The notes beneath the pieces are model-generated. The model ran no database searches. It had not been told where the DNA came from and saw nothing but the letters and a program-made list of their open reading frames with translations. A program made the position numbers and the translations under genes. From an uncultured Chitinophagaceae bacterium (GTDB taxonomy: Bacteria; Bacteroidota; Bacteroidia; Chitinophagales; Chitinophagaceae): a stretch of 45,905 nt of DNA. The first letter of the stretch is position 1; every line of letters begins with the position of its first letter. The stretch spans positions 1 through 45,905 of the forward strand of contig CALCEA010000014.1 in the NCBI GenBank assembly GCA_937900675.1. The letters are read 5' to 3'. Positions 1-7,774 of the stretch are shown here, piece after piece.

Positions 1-26
1 CAATTACTTTCAACTATTTTTACATC

Positions 27-1364
27 ATGAGTAAGCTTTGGCAAAAAAACAGTAAAGTAGCGGAGGCTGTAGAGTCTTTTACTATAGGAAATGATCAGGC
101 AATGGATTTATACCTTGCCCCTTTTGATGTATTAGGCTCTATTGCACATACCACTATGTTGTCTGAAGTAGGCTTATTGACTGCTGAGGAACAATTGCAA
201 TTAAAAAAAGCTTTAATTGAAATTTATGAAACTATTGAGAAAGGTGAATTTACATTAGAGGAAGGTGTAGAAGATATCCATTCTCAAGTTGAAATAATAT
301 TGACGCAGAAATTAGGAGATATTGGTAAAAAAATCCATAGTGCAAGAAGCAGGAATGATCAGGTTTTAGTGGATTTAAAATTATTTTTGAGAGCAGAAAT
401 TATTGCATTAAGCAAATCTGTTCAATCCCTCTTTGAGTTATTGCAAGCAAAGAGCGAAGCACATAAAAATGATTTATTGCCAGGCTATACGCATCTGCAA
501 TTAGCGATGCCATCTTCATTTGGTTTATGGTTAGGTGCTTATGCAGAAAGTTTGGTAGATGATATGACCATGTTACAAGCGGCATTTACAGTAGTGAATA
601 AAAATCCTTTAGGATCTGCTGCAGGATATGGCTCTTCTTTCCCTATCAATAGAACCAGAACCACTGAATTATTAGGTTTCGAAACCCTTAACTACAATGT
701 TGTGTATGCGCAAATGGGAAGAGGTAAGGCGGAAAGAATTACTGCAAGTGCTATGGCGAACATAGCAGATACTTTAGCAAGATTGAGCATGGATGCCTGT
801 TTGTTTTTGAATCAAAATTTCGGCTTTATTAGTTTCCCTGAAGAACTAACAACAGGTTCTAGTATCATGCCTCATAAGAAAAATCCAGATGTATTTGAAT
901 TAATAAGATCTCATTGCAATAGAATTAAAGCTTTGCCTAATGAAATTATGATGATGACCACTAATTTGCCTTCTGGCTATCATAGAGATTTACAATTATT
1001 AAAAGAGCATTTATTTCCTGCATTAAATCAATTGAGATCTTGTATAGACATGGCTTCTTTGATGATCCAACATATGGAGGTAAAAAAAGATTTATTAGAA
1101 GATGCTAAATACCAATATTTGTTTAGTGTGGAGGAAGTGAATAAACTAGTTGTTGGGGGTATGCCATTTAGAGATGCTTATAAAAAAGTGGGCTTGGATA
1201 TTGAGGCAGGTAAATTTACCTATTCAACTAAAATTGCACATGTACACGAAGGCAGTATTGGTAAGCTTTGCAATGAAGAAATTGCTAAAGAAATGAAGAA
1301 AGTAGTAGCTTTGATGCCTACCGAAAAAGTAGCAAAACAATTAAATTCATTAATTAACCGATAG
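27..1364 (+). CDS. argH: Argininosuccinate lyase
   Basis: Cytoplasmic enzyme that splits argininosuccinate into arginine and fumarate, the last step of arginine synthesis. The protein has 445 residues, near the family's usual 450-460. The fumarase/aspartase superfamily signature GSSIMPHKKNP is at residues 277-287 and includes the flexible-loop catalytic serine region; the N-terminal HSARSRNDQV motif (about 104-113) is the other substrate-binding signature. The start is the first ATG in the window, preceded by A/T-rich sequence without a Shine-Dalgarno. Only 26 bases lie upstream, so the rest of any arginine operon is outside the window. The exported FKBP gene follows after 7 bases and is probably cotranscribed. 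Family and function are firm. Confidence 0.97.
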   Translation: MSKLWQKNSKVAEAVESFTIGNDQAMDLYLAPFDVLGSIAHTTMLSEVGLLTAEEQLQLKKALIEIYETIEKGEFTLEEGVEDIHSQVEIILTQKLGDIGKKIHSARSRNDQVLVDLKLFLRAEIIALSKSVQSLFELLQAKSEAHKNDLLPGYTHLQLAMPSSFGLWLGAYAESLVDDMTMLQAAFTVVNKNPLGSAAGYGSSFPINRTRTTELLGFETLNYNVVYAQMGRGKAERITASAMANIADTLARLSMDACLFLNQNFGFISFPEELTTGSSIMPHKKNPDVFELIRSHCNRIKALPNEIMMMTTNLPSGYHRDLQLLKEHLFPALNQLRSCIDMASLMIQHMEVKKDLLEDAKYQYLFSVEEVNKLVVGGMPFRDAYKKVGLDIEAGKFTYSTKIAHVHEGSIGKLCNEEIAKEMKKVVALMPTEKVAKQLNSLINR

Positions 1365-1371
1365 ATAAACT

Positions 1372-2091
1372 ATGAAAAAAGGACTTTTGATTATATGTTT
1401 GACTGTAAGCTTATTCGCTACTGCTCAAACTAAAAAAACAACTACTACAGTAACCAAGCCTAAGTTAGCGATTACTTACACTGCTGCACAAGCAATGAAA
1501 AATACCAAAGACAGTGCTTCTTATGCATTGGGTTATAGAATTGCACAAAGCATGAAAGGACAAGGCTTACAAGAAATTAATATGGCAATTTTTGAACAAG
1601 GCTTTAAAGCAGGCGTTCAAACACAATCTGTTATTCCAGACAGCCTTTTAGATGTATGTATTAAAAACTACCAAGATAAAATGATGAACGAAAAAATCGC
1701 AGCTAATAGAGCTGCAGGAAAAGCATTCTTAGAAGAAAATGCTAAAAAACCAGGTGTTGTTAAAATGACAAGTGGTTTACAATACCTTATTTTAAAAGAA
1801 GGTACTGGTACTGAAAAGCCTACTTTAAAAAGCAATGTAAGATGTCATTATCATGGCACTTTAATTACTGGAGAAGTATTTGATAGTTCAGTACAAAGAG
1901 GGGAGCCAATTAGTTTCCCTTTAAGTGGGGTTATTAAGGGATGGCAGGATGCTGTTCAGTTAATGACTGTTGGAAGCAAGTGGAGATTGTTTATTCCTTC
2001 AGAATTGGCTTATGGTGAGCGCTCTGCTGGTGCTTTAATTGGACCAGGTTCTACTTTAATTTTCGATGTGGAATTATTGGGTATCAACTAG
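1372..2091 (+). CDS. Exported FKBP-type peptidyl-prolyl cis-trans isomerase
   Basis: Predicted periplasmic or outer-membrane-associated proline isomerase and folding helper of 239 residues. A signal peptide covers about residues 1-19, ending near ATAQ. Residues about 45-125 resemble the FKBP-type N-terminal dimerisation domain (DSASYALGYRIAQSM, as in FkpA/Mip). Residues about 140-239 form the FKBP catalytic domain, with VRCHYHGTLITGEVFDSS, the SFPLSGVIKGWQDAV stretch and the closing GSTLIFDVELL strand. It starts 7 bases after argH and is followed directly by a strong terminator, so the two genes form a short transcription unit. The link to argH is probably only positional. Which proteins it folds cannot be read from the sequence. 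Confidence 0.93.
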   Translation: MKKGLLIICLTVSLFATAQTKKTTTTVTKPKLAITYTAAQAMKNTKDSASYALGYRIAQSMKGQGLQEINMAIFEQGFKAGVQTQSVIPDSLLDVCIKNYQDKMMNEKIAANRAAGKAFLEENAKKPGVVKMTSGLQYLILKEGTGTEKPTLKSNVRCHYHGTLITGEVFDSSVQRGEPISFPLSGVIKGWQDAVQLMTVGSKWRLFIPSELAYGERSAGALIGPGSTLIFDVELLGIN

Positions 2092-2110
2092 TCTAAAATA
2101 TTCTACTAAA

Positions 2111-2143
2111 AGCCCCGAATAGTCTTCTATTCGGGGCTTTTTA
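2111..2143 (+). terminator. Rho-independent terminator after argH-FKBP
   Basis: A perfect 12-base-pair stem (AGCCCCGAATAG at 2111-2122 pairing with 2127-2138) closes a TCTT loop and runs into a T-rich tract to 2143. It lies 19 bases after the FKBP stop codon. Confidence 0.95.
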
Positions 2144-2157
2144 TTGTGATTAAATGG

Positions 2158-2165
2158 TAATTTTG
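2158..2165 (+). promoter_or_regulatory. Putative -7 promoter element for the class D-like lipoprotein operon
   Basis: TAATTTTG matches the Bacteroidota -7 consensus TAnnTTTG and lies just past the terminator of the upstream unit. No good -33 TTTG element was seen at the usual distance. It sits 24 bases before the ATG at 2190 and 9 bases before the ATG at 2175, and it makes the ATG at 2154 unlikely because that codon precedes the element. Confidence 0.5.
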
Positions 2166-2189
2166 CTATTGATAATGAAAATTCACCTT

Positions 2190-2933
2190 ATGAGATTTAA
2201 AGCAGTAGTTGTATTGATTAGTTTTCTTGCCCTTGTTTCGGCATGTACTCCCAATAATGTTCAAAACGACCCTTCAATAGGTAAAATATTAGATAGTGCA
2301 GGTATGTATGGAAGCTTTGCTTTATTGGATAATGGAACAGAGCAATTTACCATACATAATTTATCTGCTTACAAAGATTCTGCTGTAGCTCCTTTAAATA
2401 CTTTTTATTTAGTTCCGGCTCTATTAGCAGTGGAGAGAGGTTTTATTCATCAAGACAGTCTTTCTTGGATCAATTTTGATTCAACTGTTGCATATCAAAA
2501 TATGATACAACAAATTGGCAGACCTACTATTTTAAAAGTGATTGATTCTTTACATTATGGTAAGGGCATTGTAAGTGCGGATATGGCTAAATTTTGGTCA
2601 GATAATTCTTTGAAAATTACTCCTGATGAGCAATTAGGGTTAATCAAGAAATTATATTTTGATCAACTATATTTTCAGAAAAGATCTCAGGATTTAGTTA
2701 AGAAGATGATTTTAAAAGAAGATAATGCAAGTTATAAACTGAGCTATATAGCAGGAAGTTCTTTAGATTCAAATAATCAAAGTTGGGTGTTGGGTTATGT
2801 TGAAGAGAATAAGCATGTATACTTCTTTGTTTTATCTACTAAGTCATTAAAAGCGGATGATCTTTCCAATAAAAACATAGCAGTGCTTAAACAAATTTTA
2901 TTACAACAAGGGTTTTTAAAAGGAAGAAGATAA
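2190..2933 (+). CDS. Lipoprotein resembling class D beta-lactamase, catalytic residues replaced
   Basis: A lipoprotein of 247 residues from this start, with signal peptide 1-18 and lipidation Cys19 (LVSAC). The rest follows the class D beta-lactamase/BlaR sensor pattern in order: a GSFALLD strand; APLNTFYLVPALLAVERG (68-85) where active enzymes have APxSTFKIPNxLIxLExG; STVAYQ (98-103) matching the SxV motif; IGRP; HYGKG matching YGN; FWSDNSLKITPDEQ (135-148) matching FWxxxSLxISPxEQ; and SWVLGYVEE matching the GWxVGWVE strand. The nucleophilic serine is Asn70, the catalytic lysine is Tyr73, and KTG is IAG (187-189). It is therefore inferred to be a non-hydrolytic pseudoenzyme, perhaps a binding or scaffold protein. 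ATGs at 2175 and 2154 are alternative starts; 2190 best fits the signal peptide and promoter. ispG follows after 24 bases. Confidence 0.75.
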   Translation: MRFKAVVVLISFLALVSACTPNNVQNDPSIGKILDSAGMYGSFALLDNGTEQFTIHNLSAYKDSAVAPLNTFYLVPALLAVERGFIHQDSLSWINFDSTVAYQNMIQQIGRPTILKVIDSLHYGKGIVSADMAKFWSDNSLKITPDEQLGLIKKLYFDQLYFQKRSQDLVKKMILKEDNASYKLSYIAGSSLDSNNQSWVLGYVEENKHVYFFVLSTKSLKADDLSNKNIAVLKQILLQQGFLKGRR

Positions 2934-2957
2934 TTTCAACATTTATTAAAGTATCAT

Positions 2958-4964
2958 ATGCAATACTATTGTAACTCTTTAACTAATTATAAAAGATTTG
3001 TTACTCGCGAAGTAAAAGTGGGTAATTTAATTATAGGTGGCGGTCATCCAATTAGGGTACAAACTATGACAACTACCGATACAATGGATACAGACAAAAC
3101 CATTGCTCAGGTGATTAAATGTATTGAAGCTGGCGCGGAATTAGTTCGTATTACTGCACCGAGTAAAAAAGAGGCAGAGAACTTAGCATTGATCAAGAAG
3201 GCTTTAAAAGAGAAAGGATATGATACTCCATTGGTTGCTGATATTCACTTTACCCCTAATGCTGCAGAAATAGCTGCTAAAATAGTGGAGAAAGTAAGAG
3301 TGAATCCAGGTAACTATGTAGATAAGAAGAAATTTGAACAAATTGATTATACGGATGCTGAATATGTAGAAGAGATAGAACGCATTAGAGAGAAGTTTAC
3401 TCCATTGGTTTTGATTTGTAAAGAACATGGTACAGCCATGAGAATCGGAACGAATCACGGTTCTCTAAGCGATAGAATCATGAGTAGATATGGTGATACG
3501 GCTATTGGTATGGTGGAGAGTGCCATGGAATTTTTGAGAATTGCCAGAAGTTTGGATTACCACCAAATTATTTTAAGTATGAAATCTAGTAACCCGCAAG
3601 TAATGGTGCAGGCTTATAGATTACTCATTCAGCAAATGCACAATGAATTTGGAGAAGCTTATCCATTGCATTTAGGGGTAACCGAAGCAGGGGATGGAGA
3701 AGATGGAAGAATCAAAAGTGCTATCGGAATTGGCACATTATTAGAAGATGGAATTGGTGATACAATAAGAGTAAGTTTAACGGAAGATCCTGAATTGGAA
3801 ATTCCTGTTTGTCGTGATATTGTAAAAAGGTACAATGCACAAATAGTGAATAGTATACAAATACCTTCTGTTGAGAAATTACCTTATAGCCCTTTTGAGT
3901 ACAAAAGAAGAAATACGCATTCAGTAGAAAATATTGGTCATCAACAAGTGCCAGTAGTGGTGGCTGATTTGAGTAAATTAACATTGATTGATAGAGCAGC
4001 TCTAACTAGCATTGGTTATACTTATAATGCAGATACAGATAAATGGAGTATAGCAGACGCTGCTGCCGATTATGTATTTGTGGGAAATCAAACAATTGAT
4101 TTTGATTTACCAGGCACTTTAAGAATTATTCAGCATGCAAATGCTTGGAAACCTTCACAAGGGGAACAAAAGAGCTTGCCTATTTTTGATGCCGCCGATT
4201 ATTTAGCTGCAAACAATAAAAGTGCTGTAATGAATTTTATAGCATTAGATGCCTATTCGACTAATGCACCTATATCTGATGAACAATTATTGGCTTTGGC
4301 TAAAGATCCAACCGCTGTATTTTGTATCAGCAGTACATTACAATTTGCGATGTCTGCTGTTAGAAGAATGATGGTAAAATTGATGGATTTAGGCATTACC
4401 ACTCCAGTAATTTTGGTGACAGACAGTAGCTGGTCTACTATAGATGAGCATTTGATTCATTTTGCTACCGAAACAGGTGCTTTGTTATTAGATGGAATGG
4501 GAGATGGCATTTGCTTGGGCTTATCTGAGGAAGTTTATCATAAAGCCTCACAAAATTTTAGTAATGTTTCTGGAAGAAACTATGTTCAAAATAAAACAGT
4601 TGAACAATTCTTAAACGCTACTGCATTTGGTATTTTACAAGCAACAAGAACGAGAATTTCTAAAACAGAATATATTTCTTGTCCTAGTTGTGGTAGGACA
4701 TTATTTGAATTACAAGAAACTACCGCTAAAATTAGAAAAGTAACGCATCATTTAAAAGGTCTTAAAATTGCCATCATGGGTTGTATTGTGAATGGTCCTG
4801 GAGAAATGGCAGATGCTGATTTTGGTTATGTGGGTAGCGGTGTAGGTAAGATTACTTTGTACAAAGGTAAAGAAGTGATGAAACGAAATATTGATAGTGC
4901 TATTGCGGTGGATGAATTAATTCAATTGTTAAAAGAGCATAATGCTTGGGTAGATCCTCATTAA
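2958..4964 (+). CDS. ispG: 4-hydroxy-3-methylbut-2-en-1-yl diphosphate synthase, long form
   Basis: Cytoplasmic iron-sulfur enzyme of the MEP isoprenoid pathway that converts methylerythritol cyclodiphosphate to HMBPP. The protein has 668 residues, against about 370 in Escherichia coli, because a large insertion separates the TIM barrel (about 1-280) from the C-terminal [4Fe-4S] domain (about 565-668). This three-domain form is known in Bacteroidota, Chlamydiae and plants. Cluster ligands are visible as Cys575 and Cys578 (CPSCGRT) and Cys609 in GCIVNGPGE, with catalytic-region Glu616. The start is set by the conserved N-terminus (TREVKVGNLIIGGGHPIRVQTM). The next gene, an acyltransferase, begins 14 bases after the stop, which suggests cotranscription. 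Its products feed undecaprenyl carriers and menaquinone. Confidence 0.97.
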   Translation: MQYYCNSLTNYKRFVTREVKVGNLIIGGGHPIRVQTMTTTDTMDTDKTIAQVIKCIEAGAELVRITAPSKKEAENLALIKKALKEKGYDTPLVADIHFTPNAAEIAAKIVEKVRVNPGNYVDKKKFEQIDYTDAEYVEEIERIREKFTPLVLICKEHGTAMRIGTNHGSLSDRIMSRYGDTAIGMVESAMEFLRIARSLDYHQIILSMKSSNPQVMVQAYRLLIQQMHNEFGEAYPLHLGVTEAGDGEDGRIKSAIGIGTLLEDGIGDTIRVSLTEDPELEIPVCRDIVKRYNAQIVNSIQIPSVEKLPYSPFEYKRRNTHSVENIGHQQVPVVVADLSKLTLIDRAALTSIGYTYNADTDKWSIADAAADYVFVGNQTIDFDLPGTLRIIQHANAWKPSQGEQKSLPIFDAADYLAANNKSAVMNFIALDAYSTNAPISDEQLLALAKDPTAVFCISSTLQFAMSAVRRMMVKLMDLGITTPVILVTDSSWSTIDEHLIHFATETGALLLDGMGDGICLGLSEEVYHKASQNFSNVSGRNYVQNKTVEQFLNATAFGILQATRTRISKTEYISCPSCGRTLFELQETTAKIRKVTHHLKGLKIAIMGCIVNGPGEMADADFGYVGSGVGKITLYKGKEVMKRNIDSAIAVDELIQLLKEHNAWVDPH

Positions 4965-4978
4965 TAATTTCTTGCATC

Positions 4979-5866
4979 ATGTATTATATTTTTTACGCAT
5001 TTTTTTATTTACTGTCCTTATTACCTTGGCGTATATTTTATATCATCAGTGATTTTTTTGCATTCATTTTACAGCGTGTAATCAAATATAGAGTAGATGT
5101 AGTAGCGCATAATCTTGCAATTGCTTTCCCAGATAAATCAACAGAAGAGAGACAAAAAATTGCAAATGCTTTTTATAAAAAATTTACAGATTCTTTTTTA
5201 GAGACCATCAAGTTTATCTCTATTTCTACTAGTGAGTATGAAAAAAGGTTCACTAGTAATGTTGAGGTATTAAACGATTTATATAAGACAGGTCAAAATG
5301 TTCAAATTATGGCCGGGCATTTCTTTAATTGGGAATATGCCAATTGGGGGGTAGCTAAATATGGTCAATATCCATTTATTGCTGTATACATGCCATTGAG
5401 TAATCGCTTTTTCGATAAATTGATACTTCAAATGAGGGCTAGATTTGGTAGTATTATGATCCCTGCTACACAATTTAAAACCCAGTTTCATCAATATGCC
5501 AATAAAGGTTCATATGCGATGGCATTGGCAGCTGATCAAAATCCCAGTAACCCGATGAAAGCTTTTTGGGTACCCTTCTTTGGAAAGAACACCCCTTTTG
5601 TAAAAGGTCCAGAGAAAGGAGCTATTTTAAATAATACAGCACAAGTCTTTGTGCATTTTTATAGCACCAAGCGCGGATACTATCATATGGAGTATACACT
5701 AATGACCACTACTCCAAAAGAATTTAAAGAAGGAGCATTAACTGCTATGTATGTTAAAATATTGGAAGAGAAAATTAAATTAGAGCCTGCTAATTATTTG
5801 TGGAGTCATCGCAGGTTTAAATATGATTATGATGCTAGCAAACATGCAGCATTACTAGTCTCTTAA
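4979..5866 (+). CDS. LpxL/HtrB-type lysophospholipid (lipid A) acyltransferase
   Basis: Inner-membrane acyltransferase of the lipid A late-acylation family, 295 residues from this start. A hydrophobic N-terminal anchor covers about residues 1-30. The catalytic HX4E motif is at His114-Glu119 (GHFFNWEYANW), and a later conserved stretch DQNPSNPMKAFWVPFFGK matches the second family block. I chose ATG 4979 over the in-frame ATG at 4946 because the earlier one lies inside ispG and adds a tail not expected in the family. The family is secure. Whether it acylates lipid A or another membrane lipid such as an ornithine or sulfonolipid precursor cannot be decided here. Its stop codon overlaps that of the convergent rhodanese gene (TTAA at 5863-5866). 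Confidence 0.88.
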   Translation: MYYIFYAFFYLLSLLPWRIFYIISDFFAFILQRVIKYRVDVVAHNLAIAFPDKSTEERQKIANAFYKKFTDSFLETIKFISISTSEYEKRFTSNVEVLNDLYKTGQNVQIMAGHFFNWEYANWGVAKYGQYPFIAVYMPLSNRFFDKLILQMRARFGSIMIPATQFKTQFHQYANKGSYAMALAADQNPSNPMKAFWVPFFGKNTPFVKGPEKGAILNNTAQVFVHFYSTKRGYYHMEYTLMTTTPKEFKEGALTAMYVKILEEKIKLEPANYLWSHRRFKYDYDASKHAALLVS

Positions 5867-6528
5867 TTTTCTTCTGGTTTAGGTGGTGCTTTAGAAGTTT
5901 CAAAACTGAAAGCATCTTTTAATTCTTGGACAGCTTCCCACCCACCATTGACTACTCTATTATTGTGTATGCCTTCTTTTTTTAGAAGGGTTGAAGCAAT
6001 GCTTGCGTCTTCTCCATTATCACTAATAATATAAATATTAAAGTGCTCGTCTAATTCTGACATACTACCAGGATCAGCTAATTCAACCAATGGTATACTC
6101 ACAGAATTTTTGATATGCCCTTGATGGTACCTTTCTTCTTCTCTAATATCCAGTACCATCAAGAACTCATCAAATGGAATATCCATTGCTAATTCATCTA
6201 TGTCAACATCTATAATAATATCAAACTTGTTTCCTGCTTCAATCCACGCTGTATATCCATTTTGTAAAACCCCTTTATAATTGGTAAAGCCTAGTTTTCT
6301 AAATAAAATATCTGCTTCATTTTCTGCACCAGTTGGTGCAACAATTACTATAGGGCTGTCCAATTGAAGAAAGCCCATCGCGATTAATTTGCCTAATTGA
6401 TGCTTGGGTGCATGAATGGCATTGGGAATATAACCTGTTACAAGATCTTCAAATGATCTGGTATCTAAAATGATTACCTGATCTTCTTGAATGATTTTCT
6501 GAAATTGTTCAATAGATAATAACATCAA
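5863..6528 (-). CDS. Tandem rhodanese-like protein without any cysteine
   Basis: Cytoplasmic protein of 221 residues with two rhodanese-fold domains (about 5-100 and 105-205). Domain 1 shows ILDTRSFEDLVTGYIPNA and domain 2 shows VLDIREEERYHQGHIKNS, both standard rhodanese openings. The active-site CxxG loop is APTG (Ala64) in the first and SDNG (Ser169) in the second. The whole protein has no cysteine, so sulfur transfer by the usual persulfide route is not possible. The layout resembles the C-terminal tandem rhodanese half of the Bacteroidota persulfide dioxygenase (metallo-beta-lactamase fold)-rhodanese fusions, without the dioxygenase half. An ArsR-type gene ends 6 bases upstream, so the pair is likely one operon. 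A binding, sensing or partner role is inference. Confidence 0.8.
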   Translation of the reverse strand: MMLLSIEQFQKIIQEDQVIILDTRSFEDLVTGYIPNAIHAPKHQLGKLIAMGFLQLDSPIVIVAPTGAENEADILFRKLGFTNYKGVLQNGYTAWIEAGNKFDIIIDVDIDELAMDIPFDEFLMVLDIREEERYHQGHIKNSVSIPLVELADPGSMSELDEHFNIYIISDNGEDASIASTLLKKEGIHNNRVVNGGWEAVQELKDAFSFETSKAPPKPEEN

Positions 6529-6534
6529 AAAAAA

Positions 6535-6870
6535 TTAACCAACTAATTGTTCAACAAATTGATTCACTTGCTCTAAACGAGTGTAGTCTACTAAGTAAAA
6601 AATAAATTTTCCTTCACGAATAGTTCCTACAATTCCTGCTCTTCTTAAAATGGCTAAATGTTGAGAAGCAACAGATTGTTCAAGTCTTAATTTTACATAG
6701 ATCTCTGTAACAGTCATTTTCTGATGTTCGTCGATCAGCTTTAAAATTTGTTGACGAAGTTTGTGGTTTAAAGCTCTTAGGATCATTGCAGCTTTCTTGC
6801 TATGCAATAAGTCCACTTTGAGCGGCTCCTTGCCATTGGCAAGTTGTAATTGGGGTAAAGATTGGTTCAT
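6535..6870 (-). CDS. ArsR/SmtB-family winged-helix transcriptional regulator
   Basis: Small DNA-binding repressor-type protein of 111 residues. An N-terminal helix is followed by the winged helix-turn-helix: RALNHKLRQQILKLIDEH, then MTVTEIYVKLRLEQSVASQH with the recognition helix SVASQHLAILRRAGIV, and the wing REGKFIFYLV. It contains no cysteine, so neither the ELCVCDL metal site nor the two-cysteine persulfide switch of SqrR/BigR can operate; the inducer is unknown. It is the first gene of a two-gene unit with the rhodanese protein. The perfect inverted repeat at 6931-6956, next to its -7 element, is a likely binding site for autoregulation. Confidence 0.9.
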   Translation of the reverse strand: MNQSLPQLQLANGKEPLKVDLLHSKKAAMILRALNHKLRQQILKLIDEHQKMTVTEIYVKLRLEQSVASQHLAILRRAGIVGTIREGKFIFYLVDYTRLEQVNQFVEQLVG

Positions 6871-6909
6871 GACAATTCTTGATTGGGGGTTAAAAACAAA
6901 ATTGCCTTA

Positions 6910-6917
6910 CAAAGTTA
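6910..6917 (-). promoter_or_regulatory. Putative -7 promoter element of the arsR-rhodanese unit
   Basis: Read on the minus strand this is TAACTTTG, a full match to TAnnTTTG. It lies 39 bases upstream of the arsR start. The inverted repeat at 6931-6956 would cover roughly the -20 to -46 zone. Confidence 0.55.
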
Positions 6918-6930
6918 AGTGAATATTTAG

Positions 6931-6956
6931 AAATATGATAATTTATTATCATATTT
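6931..6956. promoter_or_regulatory. Perfect inverted repeat, probable ArsR-family operator
   Basis: AAATATGATAA (6931-6941) is followed by TTTA and then its exact reverse complement (6946-6956). The size and A/T-rich dyad are like known ArsR/SmtB operators, and its place next to the arsR -7 element suits repression. It is unlikely to terminate tsaB, because on the minus strand no U tract follows it. Assignment to this ArsR is inference. Confidence 0.6.
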
Positions 6957-7008
6957 ACTTTTTTATTTTATAAATGGTAAATACATGCCCAAATATTTCA
7001 AAATAGGG

Positions 7009-7698
7009 CTATTTGGATTGCTTGGAGGGTATGGTATAAACATCTTTAATGTAGCTTGGGCCTACATAAGCAAGATCTTCAAATTGTTGGTTTTCCCATT
7101 TAATTAGAGCTAATTCAAGCATTTCTTCTACTGAATAATGAATATCTAATAATTGAATTTGTTCATCTACTAAAAGTTGAGCTGTTTTTGAGGCACCAGA
7201 ACCAGCACAATACAATTTGCCTTCTTTTATTAAGTCGGTCAAATAGGGGGTATCCAAAATAATGGCTTTCTCTTCTGTTAATGCTTTTTCATTGGAGTCA
7301 TAGATGGCACCAAATACTTCCATTCTTCTTGCATCAATCATGCTGAATAATCTATAAGAAGTATCGTTTTTAGCGATTTGTTTATTGGCGGCTCTTGCAA
7401 TTAATGCCAAGCTAGATAGACCTATCAATGGTTTGTCTATTGCATAAGCAATGCCTTTTGCGCTTGCTAAACCAACCCTCATCCCTGTATAACTTCCTGG
7501 TCCAAGTGTAACAATAATTCCATCTAATTCATTGATGTCTATGGAATGTTCTTTGCATAGTGCTTGAATACTTGTTTGTACAAAGCTTGCGTGATGTTGT
7601 GATTCTTGGTTCTTGACTTGTGCAATAATTTGATCTTGAATACTTAATCCAATGATGGCTGTTTCTCCAGTAGTATCAATATGTAGTAGTTTGGGCAC
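7009..7698 (-). CDS. tsaB: tRNA threonylcarbamoyladenosine biosynthesis protein TsaB
   Basis: Partner of TsaD and TsaE in the t6A37 modification of ANN-decoding tRNAs; an ASKHA-fold pseudo-kinase that acts in the cytoplasm. Family hallmarks are the N-terminal LLHIDTTGETAIIGLS, the central VTLGPGSYTGMRVGLASAKGIAYA block and the MIDARRMEVFGAIY strand. I place the start at the GTG at 7698 (230 residues). The in-frame ATG at 7758 would add 20 residues (ending FAKQTNK) absent from typical family members, which begin within a few residues of the HIDT strand. A TAnnTTTG element lies between the two, 17 bases before the GTG. The gene runs divergently from ridA. The gene identity is firm; the start choice is inference. 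Confidence 0.9.
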   Translation of the reverse strand: MPKLLHIDTTGETAIIGLSIQDQIIAQVKNQESQHHASFVQTSIQALCKEHSIDINELDGIIVTLGPGSYTGMRVGLASAKGIAYAIDKPLIGLSSLALIARAANKQIAKNDTSYRLFSMIDARRMEVFGAIYDSNEKALTEEKAIILDTPYLTDLIKEGKLYCAGSGASKTAQLLVDEQIQLLDIHYSVEEMLELALIKWENQQFEDLAYVGPSYIKDVYTIPSKQSK

Positions 7699-7715
7699 TT
7701 TGTTGGTTTGTTTTG

Positions 7716-7723
7716 CAAAAATA
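7716..7723 (-). promoter_or_regulatory. Putative -7 promoter element of tsaB
   Basis: TATTTTTG on the minus strand matches TAnnTTTG. Its position downstream of the ATG at 7758 but 17 bases before the GTG at 7698 supports the shorter TsaB. Confidence 0.45.
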
Positions 7724-7774
7724 GGTTGGTCAAGTGATAGAAAAATAAGAAATTGCAATTCTTAATCAATTATT

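Noticed and set aside
2190..2933. Active beta-lactamase or antibiotic resistance gene
   Set aside because: The Ser and Lys of STFK and the KTG motif are all replaced, so hydrolysis is not expected.
3204..3984. Long open frames antisense to ispG, and similar ones antisense to porZ, the RND gene, rodA and purD
   Set aside because: They lie wholly within well-supported genes, have low-complexity translations without domains, and have no start-region or promoter support.
5887..5920. Possible plus-strand terminator inside the rhodanese gene (TGCTTT/AAAGCA with an inner AGTT/AACT stem and TCTTTT)
   Set aside because: The stem is short, interrupted and A/T-rich. It is compatible with chance, although the acyltransferase gene lacks another visible terminator.
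6931..6956. Inverted repeat as a terminator for tsaB
   Set aside because: The stem is almost all A/T and no U tract follows on the minus strand, so an operator is the better reading.
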